From Acidovorax sp. GBBC 1281 (GTDB lineage Bacteria; Pseudomonadota; Gammaproteobacteria; Burkholderiales; Burkholderiaceae_C): a stretch of DNA of 64,000 nt. Under the pieces are notes generated by a model. The model did no database searches, had not been told where the DNA came from, and saw nothing but the letters and a program-made list of their open reading frames with translations. Location: the NCBI RefSeq assembly GCF_028473645.1, contig NZ_CP097269.1, positions 814,001 to 878,000 on the forward strand, in the 5' to 3' direction. A program made the translations under genes and the position numbers. This document shows, in pieces, positions 19,164 through 28,877 of this stretch (positions are counted from its first letter, which is position 1; each line of letters starts with the position of its first letter).

Positions 19164-20543
19164 ATGGCCTCCGCCCTTACCGAAAAACTCACGCGACTCG
19201 TCAAGGAGATGCGCGGCCAGGCCCGCATCACCGAATCCAACGTCCAGGACATGCTGCGCGAAGTGCGCATGGCGCTGCTGGAGGCCGACGTGGCCCTGCC
19301 GGTGGTGCGCGACTTCATCGCCCGCGTGAAGGAAAAGGCCCTGGGCCAGGAGGTGCTGGGCTCCCTCAAGCCGGGGCAGACGCTGGTGTCCATCGTGAAC
19401 CGCGAACTGGCCGCCACCATGGGCGAGGGCATCGCCGACATCAATCTGGCGGCCCAGCCGCCCGCGGTGATCCTGATGGCCGGCCTGCAGGGCGCGGGCA
19501 AGACCACCACCACCGCCAAGCTGGCCAAGCACCTGATCGAAAAGCGCAAGAAGAAGGTGCTCACCGTGTCGGGCGACGTGTACCGGCCCGCCGCCATCGA
19601 GCAGCTCAAGACCGTGACGGCGCAGGCCGGTGCCGAGTGGTTCCCGAGCACGGCCGACCAAAAGCCCCTGGACATCGCCCGCGCGGCCATCGACTACGCC
19701 AAGCGGCATTACTTCGACGTGCTGCTGGTGGACACGGCCGGGCGCCTGGCCATCGACGAAGCCTTGATGAACGAAATCAAGGAACTGCACGCTGCGCTGA
19801 ACCCGGTCGAGACGCTGTTCGTCGTCGATGCCATGCAGGGGCAGGACGCCATCAACACCGCCCGCGCCTTCAAGGAGGCGCTGCCGCTCACCGGTATCGT
19901 GCTGACCAAGCTGGACGGCGACTCGCGCGGCGGCGCGGCGCTGTCGGTGCGCCAGGTGACCGGTGCGCCCATCAAGTTCGCCGGGGTGTCTGAGAAGATC
20001 GACGGCCTGGAAGTGTTCGATGCCGAGCGCCATGCCGGCCGCATCCTGGGCATGGGCGACATCGTCGCGCTGGTCGAGCAGGTGAGCGCGGGCGTGGACA
20101 TGGAGGCGGCGCAGAAGCTCGCGGCCAAGGTCAAGAGCGGCGACGGCTTCGACCTGAACGACTTCCTGTCGCAGCTGCAGCAGATGAAGCAGATGGGCGG
20201 CCTGTCCAGCCTCATGGACAAGCTGCCGGCCCAGTTCTCCGCCAAGGCCGGCCAGGTGGACATGGACAAGGCCGAGAAGGACATCCGCCGCAAGGAAGGC
20301 ATCATCCAGAGCATGACGCCCCTGGAGCGCCGCAAGCCCGAGCTGATCAAGGCCACGCGCAAGAAGCGCATCGCCGCCGGCTCCGGTGTGCATGTGCAGG
20401 AGGTGAACCGCCTGCTGAACGAGTTCGATCAGATGCAGGGCATGATGAAGAAGATGAAGGGCGGCGGCCTCATGAAGATGATGAAGCGCATGGGTGGCAT
20501 GAAGGGCCTGGGCGGCGGCGGGATGCCGAAGCTGCCGTTCTGA
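19164..20543 (+). CDS. ffh: signal recognition particle protein Ffh
   Basis: GTPase of the signal recognition particle, binding 4.5S RNA and signal sequences of nascent membrane proteins. 459 residues: N domain (1-90), G domain with GLQGAGKTTT (107-116), DTAGRL and TKLDGDSRGG, and a methionine-rich M domain ending in a Gly/Met/Lys tail. The length is normal. It is a single gene with a bidirectional terminator about 220 bases downstream. Confidence 0.97.
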   Translation: MASALTEKLTRLVKEMRGQARITESNVQDMLREVRMALLEADVALPVVRDFIARVKEKALGQEVLGSLKPGQTLVSIVNRELAATMGEGIADINLAAQPPAVILMAGLQGAGKTTTTAKLAKHLIEKRKKKVLTVSGDVYRPAAIEQLKTVTAQAGAEWFPSTADQKPLDIARAAIDYAKRHYFDVLLVDTAGRLAIDEALMNEIKELHAALNPVETLFVVDAMQGQDAINTARAFKEALPLTGIVLTKLDGDSRGGAALSVRQVTGAPIKFAGVSEKIDGLEVFDAERHAGRILGMGDIVALVEQVSAGVDMEAAQKLAAKVKSGDGFDLNDFLSQLQQMKQMGGLSSLMDKLPAQFSAKAGQVDMDKAEKDIRRKEGIIQSMTPLERRKPELIKATRKKRIAAGSGVHVQEVNRLLNEFDQMQGMMKKMKGGGLMKMMKRMGGMKGLGGGGMPKLPF

Positions 20544-20600
20544 CCCGAGCCCCGACGCCCGCCGTGCCGGTCGGATCGTAGGCACCGGCGGTGGTGTTTT

Positions 20601-20648
20601 GCTATAAAAAATATAGCGATATGCCCTAGTGAATCATGCGCTGGAGCC
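20601..20648 (+). repeat. 48-bp two-hairpin repeat, copy B
   Basis: GCTATAAAAAATATAGC then ATGCCCTAGTG and TGCGCTGGAGCC, at the same length and block order as copies A and C. It starts 58 bases after the ffh stop codon. Confidence 0.75.
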
Positions 20649-20760
20649 CGAAAAGACTTTGATCTGTCGGCGCCTGCGCTTGGTGGATGGAGCCCGATCT
20701 CCGAGCTTGGCCGATCGCCACGCGCTCGCACCGGCCCGGTCACCATTCACCTTCCCATAG

Positions 20761-20788
20761 AAAAAGCCGACCCGAGGGTCGGCTTTTT
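20761..20788. terminator. bidirectional intrinsic terminator between ffh and mdoH
   Basis: A 12-bp perfect stem (AAAAAGCCGACC with GGTCGGCTTTTT) with loop CGAG. The A-run and T-run on the two sides allow it to work in both directions for the convergent ffh and mdoH genes. Confidence 0.9.
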
Positions 20789-20835
20789 CATTGAAGCGCC
20801 GCGGTGGGTGGCGCGCGTTGGCAGGTGGATGCCGT

Positions 20836-23130
20836 TCAGGCCGCCTTCAGCACCGGGGCTGCGGAACGCAGGGGGCGGTTCTTCAGCTGGGTGGCATGCA
20901 TCCATGCGCGGCGCAGGACGGGCGGAGACCATGCCTCTTCGGGGATCAGCAGCAGGCGCTGGGCCCGCACGGCACGACCCAGGGCGATCTGGCTGGAAAC
21001 CACCACCAGCGGGATGGACAGGGCCAGCGGCAGGCCGACAGGCATGAGCCAGATCAGCGCGCTCGGGTCGATCAGCGCCACGCCCAAGCCCAGCAGGGCG
21101 ATCACGCCGGTCATCGGGGCCAACTGGCGCACCGCATCGCTCCAGGGCACGGCGTTGGCTTCGCGGGGAGGCGACTTCCATTCCAGCTTCAGGCCGGTGA
21201 GGGCGATGATCACGAACAGCGAATGGGCCAGCATGCGGATCGGGGCCTGCAGGATGGCCAGCACGCTCTCCAGGCCGGCGCTCTTGATCAGGCTGGCGGT
21301 GCCGCCGTACTGCTTTTGCTCGCCCTTCATGAAGATCGCTGCCACGCCCAGAGCGCGGGGCAGGAACAGCATGCACAGCGTCCAGGCCCACAGCGCCATC
21401 AGTTCGCTGGGCAGGATATTCCAGTCGGACACCAGGCGGGCGCCGGCCAGCCAAAGGGCCGTACCGAAGGTGATGAAGGCCAGCCACAGGGGCGCCGACA
21501 GGTAGGCCATGGCGCCGGTGACGAACATGGCGCGGTGCACGGGATGGATGCCGGGCTCGGCCATCAGGCGGGCGTTCTGCAGGTTGCCTTGGCACCAGCG
21601 GCGGTCACGCTGCAGCTCGGACAGCAGGTCCGGCGGTTGTTGCTCATAGCTGCCGACCAGGTCGGACACCAGCCACACGTGGTAGCCGGCACGGCGCATC
21701 AGGGCTGCTTCCACGAAGTCGTGCGACATGATGCCGCCGCTCATGCCGCCGGTGCCCTTGATCGGGGCCAGCGCGCAGTGCTCCATGAAGGGCTGCACGC
21801 GGATGATCGCGTTGTGGCCCCAGTAGTGGGACTCGCCCAGTTGCCAGAACTGCATGCCCAGCGTGAACAGGCGGCCCGTCACGCGGGAGGCGAACTGCTG
21901 TGCACGGGCGTGCAGGGTGACGTGGCCGATGGCCTGGGTGGCGGTCTGGATGATGCCGGCGCGGGGATGCGCTTCCATCAGCTTGGCCATGGAGACGATG
22001 CAATCGCCGCTCATCACGCTGTCGGCGTCGAGCACGACCATGTAGCGGTAGTCCTTGCCCCAGCGGCGGCAGAAGTCGGCCACGTTGCCGGCCTTGCGGT
22101 GGCTGCGGCGGGTGCGCAGGCGGTAGTACACCTCGACCTGCGGCTGGTTGCCGTTGGCGGCCAGGGCGGCGCGCAGGTCTTCCCACGCGGCGCGCTCGGC
22201 GGCGGCGATCTTGGGGTCGTAGCTGTCGGACAGCACGAACACGTCGAAGGTCTTGGCATGCCCCGTGGCGGCCACGGATTCGCAGGTGGCGCGCAGGCCG
22301 GCGAACACGGTGGAGACGTCCTCGTTGCAGATCGGCATGATGATCGCCGTGCGTGCATCGGCGTTCAACGGGTTGTGGCGCACGCTGGCGGCGGACAGCG
22401 CGTGCGCGTCACCCCGCAGCATGACCCAGAAGCCCATCACGCCGGTCAGGAAGCCGGTGACGACCCAGGTGGAGAGCAGGGCGAACAGGGCGAGTTGGCC
22501 GTATTCGAGCCAGGCGCTGTCGTAGCTGGGCTGCACGCCTGCGAACAGCGTGGTGGCGAGCGCACTGCTGGCCACGGTCAGCAGCATGAACACCAGGCGG
22601 CGCTGCTGGGCGGCCTGTTGCCAGGTTTCGGTGATTTCAGAACCCTCGGCGGGGCGGTTGCGCTGGCCGTTCAGGCGCATGAGCAAGGCGGTACCGATGC
22701 TGTTCCAGAAGCCGCGCCATGGCAGGGGCGCCATGGAGCCGCGGTGCACCGGCGGTGCGGTGAGCGAGTTGGGGTGACGCTCTTCGCGCAGCGTGCTGCG
22801 GTCCGAGGCCACCGGCCGGGGGTACGTGGCGCCGCGCCGCGCCACCACGGCGGGTGCGTGCGCGACAGCGCCGACACGTCCTGCACGGGAAGATTGATGT
22901 GGGTCCATGGTTCCCTCACTGCGAAGTTGGGTTGTCGTTGGGGAAGAAGCGGCCGTCCGGCTTTCGGCGACAAACGCGCCGAAGGCCGAGGACGGGGCCG
23001 GACGCGCAGAGGTTTCACCCCGGGCCGCCTGCGCCGGTGGCTGTCCTGCAGCCACTCCTGCTGCAGGTGTCCGGTTCGCTTCAGCGCGGTGCGCTGGGCG
23101 GGCGGTGGAGGAGGAAATTTCTTGCGTCAT
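20836..23130 (-). CDS. mdoH: osmoregulated periplasmic glucan glucosyltransferase
   Basis: Inner-membrane glycosyltransferase that polymerises UDP-glucose into the beta-glucan backbone of periplasmic glucans. The GT2 domain shows VLDADSVMSGDC and the RDRRWCQGN motif; several membrane helices lie on either side. The largest frame gives 764 residues, starting MTQEISSS. An in-frame ATG at 22908 (MDPHQSSRAG, 690 residues) is a good alternative, because a sigma-54 promoter ends only about 14 bases before the first ATG. mdoG, its usual partner, is absent here. Confidence 0.9.
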   Translation of the reverse strand: MTQEISSSTARPAHRAEANRTPAAGVAAGQPPAQAARGETSARPAPSSAFGAFVAESRTAASSPTTTQLRSEGTMDPHQSSRAGRVGAVAHAPAVVARRGATYPRPVASDRSTLREERHPNSLTAPPVHRGSMAPLPWRGFWNSIGTALLMRLNGQRNRPAEGSEITETWQQAAQQRRLVFMLLTVASSALATTLFAGVQPSYDSAWLEYGQLALFALLSTWVVTGFLTGVMGFWVMLRGDAHALSAASVRHNPLNADARTAIIMPICNEDVSTVFAGLRATCESVAATGHAKTFDVFVLSDSYDPKIAAAERAAWEDLRAALAANGNQPQVEVYYRLRTRRSHRKAGNVADFCRRWGKDYRYMVVLDADSVMSGDCIVSMAKLMEAHPRAGIIQTATQAIGHVTLHARAQQFASRVTGRLFTLGMQFWQLGESHYWGHNAIIRVQPFMEHCALAPIKGTGGMSGGIMSHDFVEAALMRRAGYHVWLVSDLVGSYEQQPPDLLSELQRDRRWCQGNLQNARLMAEPGIHPVHRAMFVTGAMAYLSAPLWLAFITFGTALWLAGARLVSDWNILPSELMALWAWTLCMLFLPRALGVAAIFMKGEQKQYGGTASLIKSAGLESVLAILQAPIRMLAHSLFVIIALTGLKLEWKSPPREANAVPWSDAVRQLAPMTGVIALLGLGVALIDPSALIWLMPVGLPLALSIPLVVVSSQIALGRAVRAQRLLLIPEEAWSPPVLRRAWMHATQLKNRPLRSAAPVLKAA

Positions 23131-23143
23131 ACCGGTCTATAGG

Positions 23144-23158
23144 GCAAACCCTGTGCCA
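23144..23158 (-). promoter_or_regulatory. sigma-54 promoter upstream of mdoH
   Basis: On the minus strand TGGCAC (23153-23158), 5 bases, TTGC (23144-23147): an exact match to the -24/-12 consensus of RpoN promoters. Transcription should begin near 23133, just before the first possible mdoH start codon. The neighbouring gene upstream encodes the sigma-54 activator GlrR. Confidence 0.7.
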
Positions 23159-23252
23159 GCTTCTGAAAGTCTTTTTAAATCAAAGACTTACGAAGTTTTT
23201 GGTCTGTAAGTGGTTGTGCGGCGCAGCAAAACCACCTCAAAACGGCCGAATC

Positions 23253-23270
23253 TGTCGGGATTCAGCGACC
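23253..23270. promoter_or_regulatory. candidate GlrR binding site
   Basis: TGTC-N10-GACC, one base from the TGTC-N10-GACA site known for enterobacterial GlrR. It lies about 95 bases upstream of the -24 element, the usual distance for a sigma-54 enhancer. A small hairpin, CGACCCA-TCCC-TGGGTCG (23266-23283), overlaps it. Confidence 0.45.
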
Positions 23271-23312
23271 CATCCCTGGGTCGGAAACCACATTTCCTTT
23301 GAAATCAACGAC

Positions 23313-24713
23313 TTAGTCCTGTCGCTCATCGGCGACATCGTCTGCCGCGCCCGCATCGGCCTTGAAATTGCCGGGGGTCAGCGCGTGCTTTTGCAGCAGC
23401 CGGTAGAACTCGGTCCGGTTGCGCTGCGCCAGGCGGGCGGCGTCGGCCACGTTGCCGTCCGTCATCTTGAGCAGGTCCACCAGATACTCCCGTTCGAACC
23501 GCTGGCGGGCCTCTGCGAAGCTGAGCACCTGGGCCGAGGGCGTGCGCAGGGCGCGCTGTACGAGGCCCAGCGACACCAGGGGCGTGGTGGACAGGGCGCA
23601 GACCTGTTCCACCACGTTGAAGAGCTGCCGCACGTTGCCGGGCCAGGCGGCCGTGGTCAGCGCCTTCAAGGCCTCCGGCGAGAAGCCGGACAGGCGCTTG
23701 TCGTACTTGCGGGCCAGGTTGTCCAGGAAGTGGTTGGCCAGCAGCGCGATGTCCTCGCGCCGGTCGCCCAGCGTGGGCAGGGTCAGCGTGACCACGTTCA
23801 GGCGGTAGTAGAGGTCTTCCCGGAACTGGGCGGCGGCCATGGCCGTTTCCAGATCCCGGTGGGTGGCCGAGATGATGCGCACGTTCACCGGCGTCGCCTG
23901 GCTCGCGCCCACCGGGCGCACGGCACGCTCTTGCAGCACGCGCAGCAGCTTGACCTGCAGGGCGGGCGGCATATCGCCGATTTCGTCGAGCAGCAGCGTA
24001 CCGCCGTCCGCCGCCTGGAACAGGCCCTTGTGGTTGGTCACCGCATCGGTGAACGCGCCCTTCATGTGGCCGAACAGTTCGGATTCGAGCAGCGCCTCGG
24101 GAATGGCGCCGCAGTTGACCGCCACGAAGGGCCGGCTGGCGCGGGGGCTGGCGCGGTGGATGGCGCGTGCCAGCAATTCCTTGCCGGTGCCGCTGTCGCC
24201 CAGCAGCAGCACGCTGGCATCGGACTGCGCCACCATGTGGGCCTCGGCCAGCAGGTCCGCCATGCGGTTGGAGCGGCTGATGATCTCGGCGCGCCAGGCG
24301 TCGTCGGCGCGGGTGGCCTGGGCCGTGGGCGTGCTGAACGCCAGGGCCTGGGCGATCTTGTCCAGCAGGTCCTTGGCGTCGTAGGGCTTGGTGAGGTAGG
24401 TGAAGACACCGCGCGCCGTGGCCTCCACCGCATCGGGAATCGTGCCGTGCGCGGTCAGCAGGATGACCGGCAGCGAGGGGTGGCGCGAGCGCACCTCGTC
24501 GAACAGCGCCAGGCCGTCGCGCCCCGGCAGCCGGACGTCGCTCAGCACGAGCTGGGGACGGTCGATGTCCAGCTGCGCGAGCGCAGCCTCGGCGGAGGTC
24601 ACCGCCGTGACCTCGTATCCCGCGCCCTGCAGGCGCAGGGACAGCAGCCGCAGCATGTCGGCGTCGTCGTCCACCACAAGGATGCGTTGGCGGTGTCCGG
24701 AGGAAGCTTTCAT
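23313..24713 (-). CDS. glrR: GlrR/QseF-type sigma-54 response regulator
   Basis: 466 residues: receiver domain with acceptor Asp59 (VLSDVRLPG), AAA+ domain (about 145-380; Walker A GDSGTGKE, Walker B LLLDEIGDMP) and a C-terminal helix-turn-helix (DAARLAQRNRTEFYRLLQKH). In enterobacteria GlrR, phosphorylated by GlrK, activates sigma-54 promoters of envelope-stress genes. The contact loop reads GAFTDA instead of GAFTGA. The order glrK, lipoprotein, glrR is the conserved glrK-qseG-glrR arrangement. mdoH lies next downstream with a sigma-54 promoter. Confidence 0.9.
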   Translation of the reverse strand: MKASSGHRQRILVVDDDADMLRLLSLRLQGAGYEVTAVTSAEAALAQLDIDRPQLVLSDVRLPGRDGLALFDEVRSRHPSLPVILLTAHGTIPDAVEATARGVFTYLTKPYDAKDLLDKIAQALAFSTPTAQATRADDAWRAEIISRSNRMADLLAEAHMVAQSDASVLLLGDSGTGKELLARAIHRASPRASRPFVAVNCGAIPEALLESELFGHMKGAFTDAVTNHKGLFQAADGGTLLLDEIGDMPPALQVKLLRVLQERAVRPVGASQATPVNVRIISATHRDLETAMAAAQFREDLYYRLNVVTLTLPTLGDRREDIALLANHFLDNLARKYDKRLSGFSPEALKALTTAAWPGNVRQLFNVVEQVCALSTTPLVSLGLVQRALRTPSAQVLSFAEARQRFEREYLVDLLKMTDGNVADAARLAQRNRTEFYRLLQKHALTPGNFKADAGAADDVADERQD

Positions 24714-24732
24714 GGTGGCGATCGGTTGGCGG

Positions 24733-25446
24733 TCAGCGTTGGGGTTCTGCGGCGGGAGGGGGTTGCGCGCCCTTGGCGGGGTCGTTGACGCCGCCGGGCC
24801 GCGCGTTCAGGCTGCGCTCGATGGCGCGCATGGCCTCTAGCCGGTCGTTCAACTGGTCGATCCGCCGCTGAGCATCGCGCAGTTGCTGGTTCTGCCGGTC
24901 CAACTGGTCTTCCAGCCGGCGCTGTTGCAGCAGCCGGCCTTCCAGCAGGCGGGCCAGGGGATGCAAGGCCGGTGCGGGCGCCGTGGTGTCGGCCATCACG
25001 CGCTGCACCAGCCCGAGAGCCCGGGCCGTGTCGGGCGGCTGGCGCGTGTGCATGAGCACGATGGCCAGCTGCAGCGGCTTTTCGGGCGACTGCTGCTGTG
25101 CGTTGGACAGCTGCGTGATCTCGGCGGCAAGCTCTGCCGTGCCCATGCTGCGCACCTTGTCCGCGTACTGCAGCATCTGCCGCGGAACGGAAGGCCGCTG
25201 GCTGCCGTTGTTGTCCTTGCTGGCGGGTTCGGACACCGGGGCGGGGGGCTCGTCGGGCTCTTCCTTCGGCGGCGGGGTGGTGGGTGCGGGCACTTCCACG
25301 GGCGGAGGTGGCGGTGGCGCCGCCGGCGGTGGATTGGCGCAGCCCGTGCTCAGCAGGGCCACCGCCAGCAGCAGGCCGGCCGGCCCGGTGCTGCGCGCAC
25401 CGAAGACCGCTCGCGGGACAGAGTGCGACGGGAAATCAGGAGACAT
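24733..25446 (-). CDS. QseG-like lipoprotein
   Basis: 237 residues starting MSPDFPSHS. A signal peptide ends at the lipobox LSTGC (Cys about residue 37), followed by a long Pro-rich stretch and a C-terminal coiled coil (QRRLEDQLDRQNQQLRDAQ). Position between glrK and glrR and lipoprotein form match QseG, an outer-membrane lipoprotein that interacts with the kinase in enterobacteria; sequence similarity was not tested. The start overlaps the end of the kinase gene by 11 bases. Confidence 0.75.
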   Translation of the reverse strand: MSPDFPSHSVPRAVFGARSTGPAGLLLAVALLSTGCANPPPAAPPPPPPVEVPAPTTPPPKEEPDEPPAPVSEPASKDNNGSQRPSVPRQMLQYADKVRSMGTAELAAEITQLSNAQQQSPEKPLQLAIVLMHTRQPPDTARALGLVQRVMADTTAPAPALHPLARLLEGRLLQQRRLEDQLDRQNQQLRDAQRRIDQLNDRLEAMRAIERSLNARPGGVNDPAKGAQPPPAAEPQR

Positions 25447-26902
25447 GGGGCAATTCAATGCGGAAGGGGGTGCGTTCGCCGTCTTCCACAAGGGTGACGT
25501 GACCGCCGTGGGCGCTCACGTATTCCTGGACGATGGACAGGCCGATGCCCGTGCCGCGTGCGGCGTCCTCGGGTTGGCGCACACCCCGGTAAAACGGTTC
25601 GAAGATGCGGGAGCGGTCATTCTCATGCACTCCGGGGCCGTCATCCGCGAAATCGATGCGAATCCGGTCGGGAAAACGTGACAAGGTGATCCGAATCGTT
25701 CCGCCGCGCGGCGAAAAACGGATGGCGTTCGACAGCAGGTTGCTGACCGCCGGTGCGATCTTCTCCGCGTCGATCTGCAGCGCCACCGGCGCGCCTTCCA
25801 CCACCACGTCGAGCTTCTTGGCCTGCCAGTGCAGGCGCTGGGCCTCCACCTGGCTTTCGATGAGCGCGAGCAGGTCGGTCTCCGCGCGGCGCAACTGGCG
25901 CGCCTCGAACGCCGCTGCATTGAAGCGCAGCAGCGCCTCGATCTCGCCCTGCAGCACCAGGGTGTTCTGGTGCAGGATGTCCACCACCTCGCGCTGGCCT
26001 TCGGTCAGCTCGCCCGTCACGCCGTCCTGCAGCAGCGCCACGCCTTCGCGCATCGAGGCCAGCGGCGTCTTGAGTTCATGGGAGACGTGCCGCAGGAAGC
26101 GGGCTTTGTCGGCATCCAACTCCAGCAGCCGCATGCGGAGCCATTCCAGCTGCTGGCCCACGCGGCGGATGTCCACCGGGCCGGACAGGTCCACCGCCTG
26201 CGACAGGTCGTTCTCGCCCAGCAGGCGGATGGCGTGCTCCATGCGCTTGAACGGCCGGGCCAGCCAGATGCCGAAGGCCAGCGCCAGGGCGAGCGCCAGC
26301 ACGATCACGCCCACCACCTGGTGCGTCACCTCGCGCCGGCTGGCCTCGATCTTCTCCAGCAGCTCGGTGCTGCGCTGCGCATTCATGTCCTGCACGGTCT
26401 GGGCGATGGTGCCGTTGAGCGCGTCCAGTTCAAGGAATAGCGCCGCCACCACCCGCTCGTTTTCCAGCGACAGTGCCGCGGGGCCGTCCAGCAGCGACGT
26501 GACCTCGCCCAGGTGCTTGCGCCACTGGTTGGCCAGGTCCGGCGGCAGGCCCTTGGCCTCCAGCCGCTGCAGGATGTCGCGGGCCTCGCGCGAGACTTCG
26601 TCGAACCGCCGCCGCAGCGACTTGTCGGCCAGCACCAGGGACTGGCGCGCCGCGCGCTCCAGTGTCTGGCTGCGCCCGTTCAGGCTCTGCGCCGAAGCGT
26701 TGAGCTGGATCGCTTCGGCCGCACCGTTGCGGCTCTGGCCCATCAGCTGCTCCAGCGTGAAGATCGCCCGCAGCGAGCTGGCGCCCAGCAGCCCGGCGAT
26801 CAGGAGGAAGGCCAGCAGCAGCATCTGCTGGAACGACAGGCCGCCCAAGGCCGCGACCCCTTGCTGCCGGCGCAGGAAGCGCATCGCGAATGCCACGCCC
26901 AT
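25436..26902 (-). CDS. glrK: GlrK/QseE-type sensor histidine kinase
   Basis: 488 residues: membrane helices near 18-40 and about 190-210 around a periplasmic helical domain, HAMP, HisKA with FLRHVSHELKTPLASM (phospho-His) and HATPase with DDGPGVHENDR and GTGIGLSIV. It pairs with glrR two genes downstream. I chose the ATG at 26902 (MGVAFAMRF), 5 bases after the miaB stop; the frame is open further upstream inside miaB. Position after miaB suggests a shared transcript. Confidence 0.88.
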   Translation of the reverse strand: MGVAFAMRFLRRQQGVAALGGLSFQQMLLLAFLLIAGLLGASSLRAIFTLEQLMGQSRNGAAEAIQLNASAQSLNGRSQTLERAARQSLVLADKSLRRRFDEVSREARDILQRLEAKGLPPDLANQWRKHLGEVTSLLDGPAALSLENERVVAALFLELDALNGTIAQTVQDMNAQRSTELLEKIEASRREVTHQVVGVIVLALALALAFGIWLARPFKRMEHAIRLLGENDLSQAVDLSGPVDIRRVGQQLEWLRMRLLELDADKARFLRHVSHELKTPLASMREGVALLQDGVTGELTEGQREVVDILHQNTLVLQGEIEALLRFNAAAFEARQLRRAETDLLALIESQVEAQRLHWQAKKLDVVVEGAPVALQIDAEKIAPAVSNLLSNAIRFSPRGGTIRITLSRFPDRIRIDFADDGPGVHENDRSRIFEPFYRGVRQPEDAARGTGIGLSIVQEYVSAHGGHVTLVEDGERTPFRIELPHVS

Positions 26903-26907
26903 GCGGC

Positions 26908-28251
26908 TCAGTGCGCCAGCGCCGGCTCGCGCACCACGACCTCGCCGCGCAGGGTGTAGGCCTTGGCCTCGGTGATGGCCACGTCCACCATCTGCCCCAC
27001 CAGCCGGGGCTGGCCGACGAAGTTGACGACGCGGTTGCATTCGGTGCGGCCCATCAGCTCGCTGGCGTCGCGCTTGGAGGCGCCTTCGACCAGGATGCGC
27101 TGCACCGTGCCCACGCGGCTTTCGCTGATCGACTTGATGTTGCCGTTGATCACGGCCTGCAGTTCCTGCAGGCGGCGCAGCTTCACCTCGTGCGGTGTGT
27201 CGTCGTGCAGGCTGGCGGCCGGCGTGCCCGGGCGCGGGCTGAAGATGAAGCTGAAGCTGTTGTCAAAGTGCACGTCGTCGATGAGCTTCATCATCTTGCG
27301 GAAGTCCTCTTCCGTCTCGCCTGGGAATCCCACGATGAAGTCGCTGCTCATGGCCAGGTTCGGCCGGATCGCGCGCAACTTGCGCACGGTGCTCTTGTAT
27401 TCCATGGCGGTATAGCCCCGCTTCATGGCCATGAGGATGCGGTCGGAGCCGTGCTGGACCGGCAGGTGCAGGTGGCTGGCCAGCTTAGGAATGCGCGCAT
27501 AGGCCTCGATCAGGCGCGGCGTGAATTCGTTGGGGTGGCTGGTGGTGTAGCGGATGCGCTCGATGCCTGGAATGTCGGCCACGTATTCCAGCAGCAGCGC
27601 GAAGTCGGCGATTTCCGCCGTGTCGCCCATCTTGCCCAGGTAGGCGTTCACGTTCTGGCCCAGCAGCGTGATCTCTTTCACGCCCTGGTCGGCGAGCCCC
27701 GCGACCTCGACCAGCACGTCGTCGAACGGCCGGCTCACCTCTTCGCCGCGGGTGTAGGGCACCACGCAGTAGCTGCAGTACTTGCTGCAGCCTTCCATGA
27801 TGGAGACGAAGGCGCTGGCGCCTTCCACGCGCGCGGGGGGCAGGTGGTCGAACTTCTCGATCTCGGGAAAGCTGATGTCCACCTGCGGGCGGCGCTGCAC
27901 CTCGCGCTGGGTCAGCAGCTCGGGCAGGCGGTGCAGCGTCTGCGGGCCGAACACCACGTCCACGTAGGGCGCGCGCTTGATGATCTCGGTGCCTTCCTGG
28001 CTGGCCACGCAGCCGCCCACGCCGATCTTCACGCCCCGCTCTTTCAGGTGCTTGATGCGCCCGAGGTCGCTGAAGACCTTCTCTTGCGCCTTCTCGCGCA
28101 CCGAGCAGGTGTTGAAGAGGATCAGATCCGCCTCGTCCACGTTCTGCGTGGGCTCGTAGCCCTGGGCGGCATGCAGCACGTCGGCCATCTTGTCCGAGTC
28201 GTACTCGTTCATCTGGCAGCCGAAGGTTTTGATGAAGACTTTTTTGCTCAT
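26908..28251 (-). CDS. miaB: tRNA-2-methylthio-N6-dimethylallyladenosine synthase
   Basis: Radical-SAM methylthiotransferase that modifies A37 of tRNAs. 447 residues from ATG 28251 ([15 protein letters not shown]). The N-terminal domain has three conserved Cys ([24 protein letters not shown]), the radical-SAM cluster [15 protein letters not shown] follows near residue 155, and a TRAM domain is at the C-terminus. The frame stays open upstream to 28332, but the MSKKV start is the family start. Confidence 0.96.
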   Translation of the reverse strand: MSKKVFIKTFGCQMNEYDSDKMADVLHAAQGYEPTQNVDEADLILFNTCSVREKAQEKVFSDLGRIKHLKERGVKIGVGGCVASQEGTEIIKRAPYVDVVFGPQTLHRLPELLTQREVQRRPQVDISFPEIEKFDHLPPARVEGASAFVSIMEGCSKYCSYCVVPYTRGEEVSRPFDDVLVEVAGLADQGVKEITLLGQNVNAYLGKMGDTAEIADFALLLEYVADIPGIERIRYTTSHPNEFTPRLIEAYARIPKLASHLHLPVQHGSDRILMAMKRGYTAMEYKSTVRKLRAIRPNLAMSSDFIVGFPGETEEDFRKMMKLIDDVHFDNSFSFIFSPRPGTPAASLHDDTPHEVKLRRLQELQAVINGNIKSISESRVGTVQRILVEGASKRDASELMGRTECNRVVNFVGQPRLVGQMVDVAITEAKAYTLRGEVVVREPALAH

Positions 28252-28367
28252 GGGGAATCTCTGGTGTCGGTAGCGCTGCCCGCGGCCAATGGCGGGCGGG
28301 GCCGTTCGTGCGGCTGGAAAGGGATGGCGCACCCAGCGGCCGCAGCGCTGGCGGCGCCAGAGCCTAT

Positions 28368-28790
28368 TTATCGCTTGGGAATCTCGGATTCGAAGATGAA
28401 ATTGCGGTCCGTCGCCGTCGCACCCTTGCGCGGCTGGGCCGCTTCGTCCTTGCTGAGGATCCAGGCGGTCAGCAGCATGCCGGTGCTCGCCTCGACGACA
28501 TAGTTCACCGTGAACTTCTGCCCGATCACCGAGTGGGCCATGACCAGCGTGTTCTGCGGGCTGAGCAGGCGCATGCCAGGGGCCATGCGGATGGCCTTGC
28601 CATCCAGCTGCGCATCGACGGTGCTGTTGATGGCCAGCGTGCCGCGCAGGGCATTTTCAGGAAAGGTGCGCACGCCGCCCAGGGGGGCGACCACCTGGGC
28701 CGCGGCGGGCAGGACCGCGCCGCAGAGCAGGGCGCCGGCCAGCAAGGGCGCGAAGAGAAAGGAAAACGGGACAGTGGGGCAGCGGTTCAT
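28368..28790 (-). CDS. exported protein of unknown function
   Basis: 140 residues with a signal peptide (cleavage probably after AAAQ, near residue 32) and a small, probably beta-rich secreted domain ([20 protein letters not shown]). I do not recognise the family. It is 116 bases upstream of miaB in the same direction. Confidence 0.7.
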   Translation of the reverse strand: MNRCPTVPFSFLFAPLLAGALLCGAVLPAAAQVVAPLGGVRTFPENALRGTLAINSTVDAQLDGKAIRMAPGMRLLSPQNTLVMAHSVIGQKFTVNYVVEASTGMLLTAWILSKDEAAQPRKGATATDRNFIFESEIPKR

Positions 28791-28877
28791 GGTTTACATC
28801 CAGGGGCTGGGGGCGCGATTTTACGTGCAGGCCCGAGATGATCGCCGGCCGCGTTGGAGGGGGCGACAAGAAAAGTC

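Noticed and set aside
23266..23283. Hairpin after glrR as a terminator
   Set aside because: 7-bp stem without a U-run on the minus strand; it also overlaps the candidate GlrR site.
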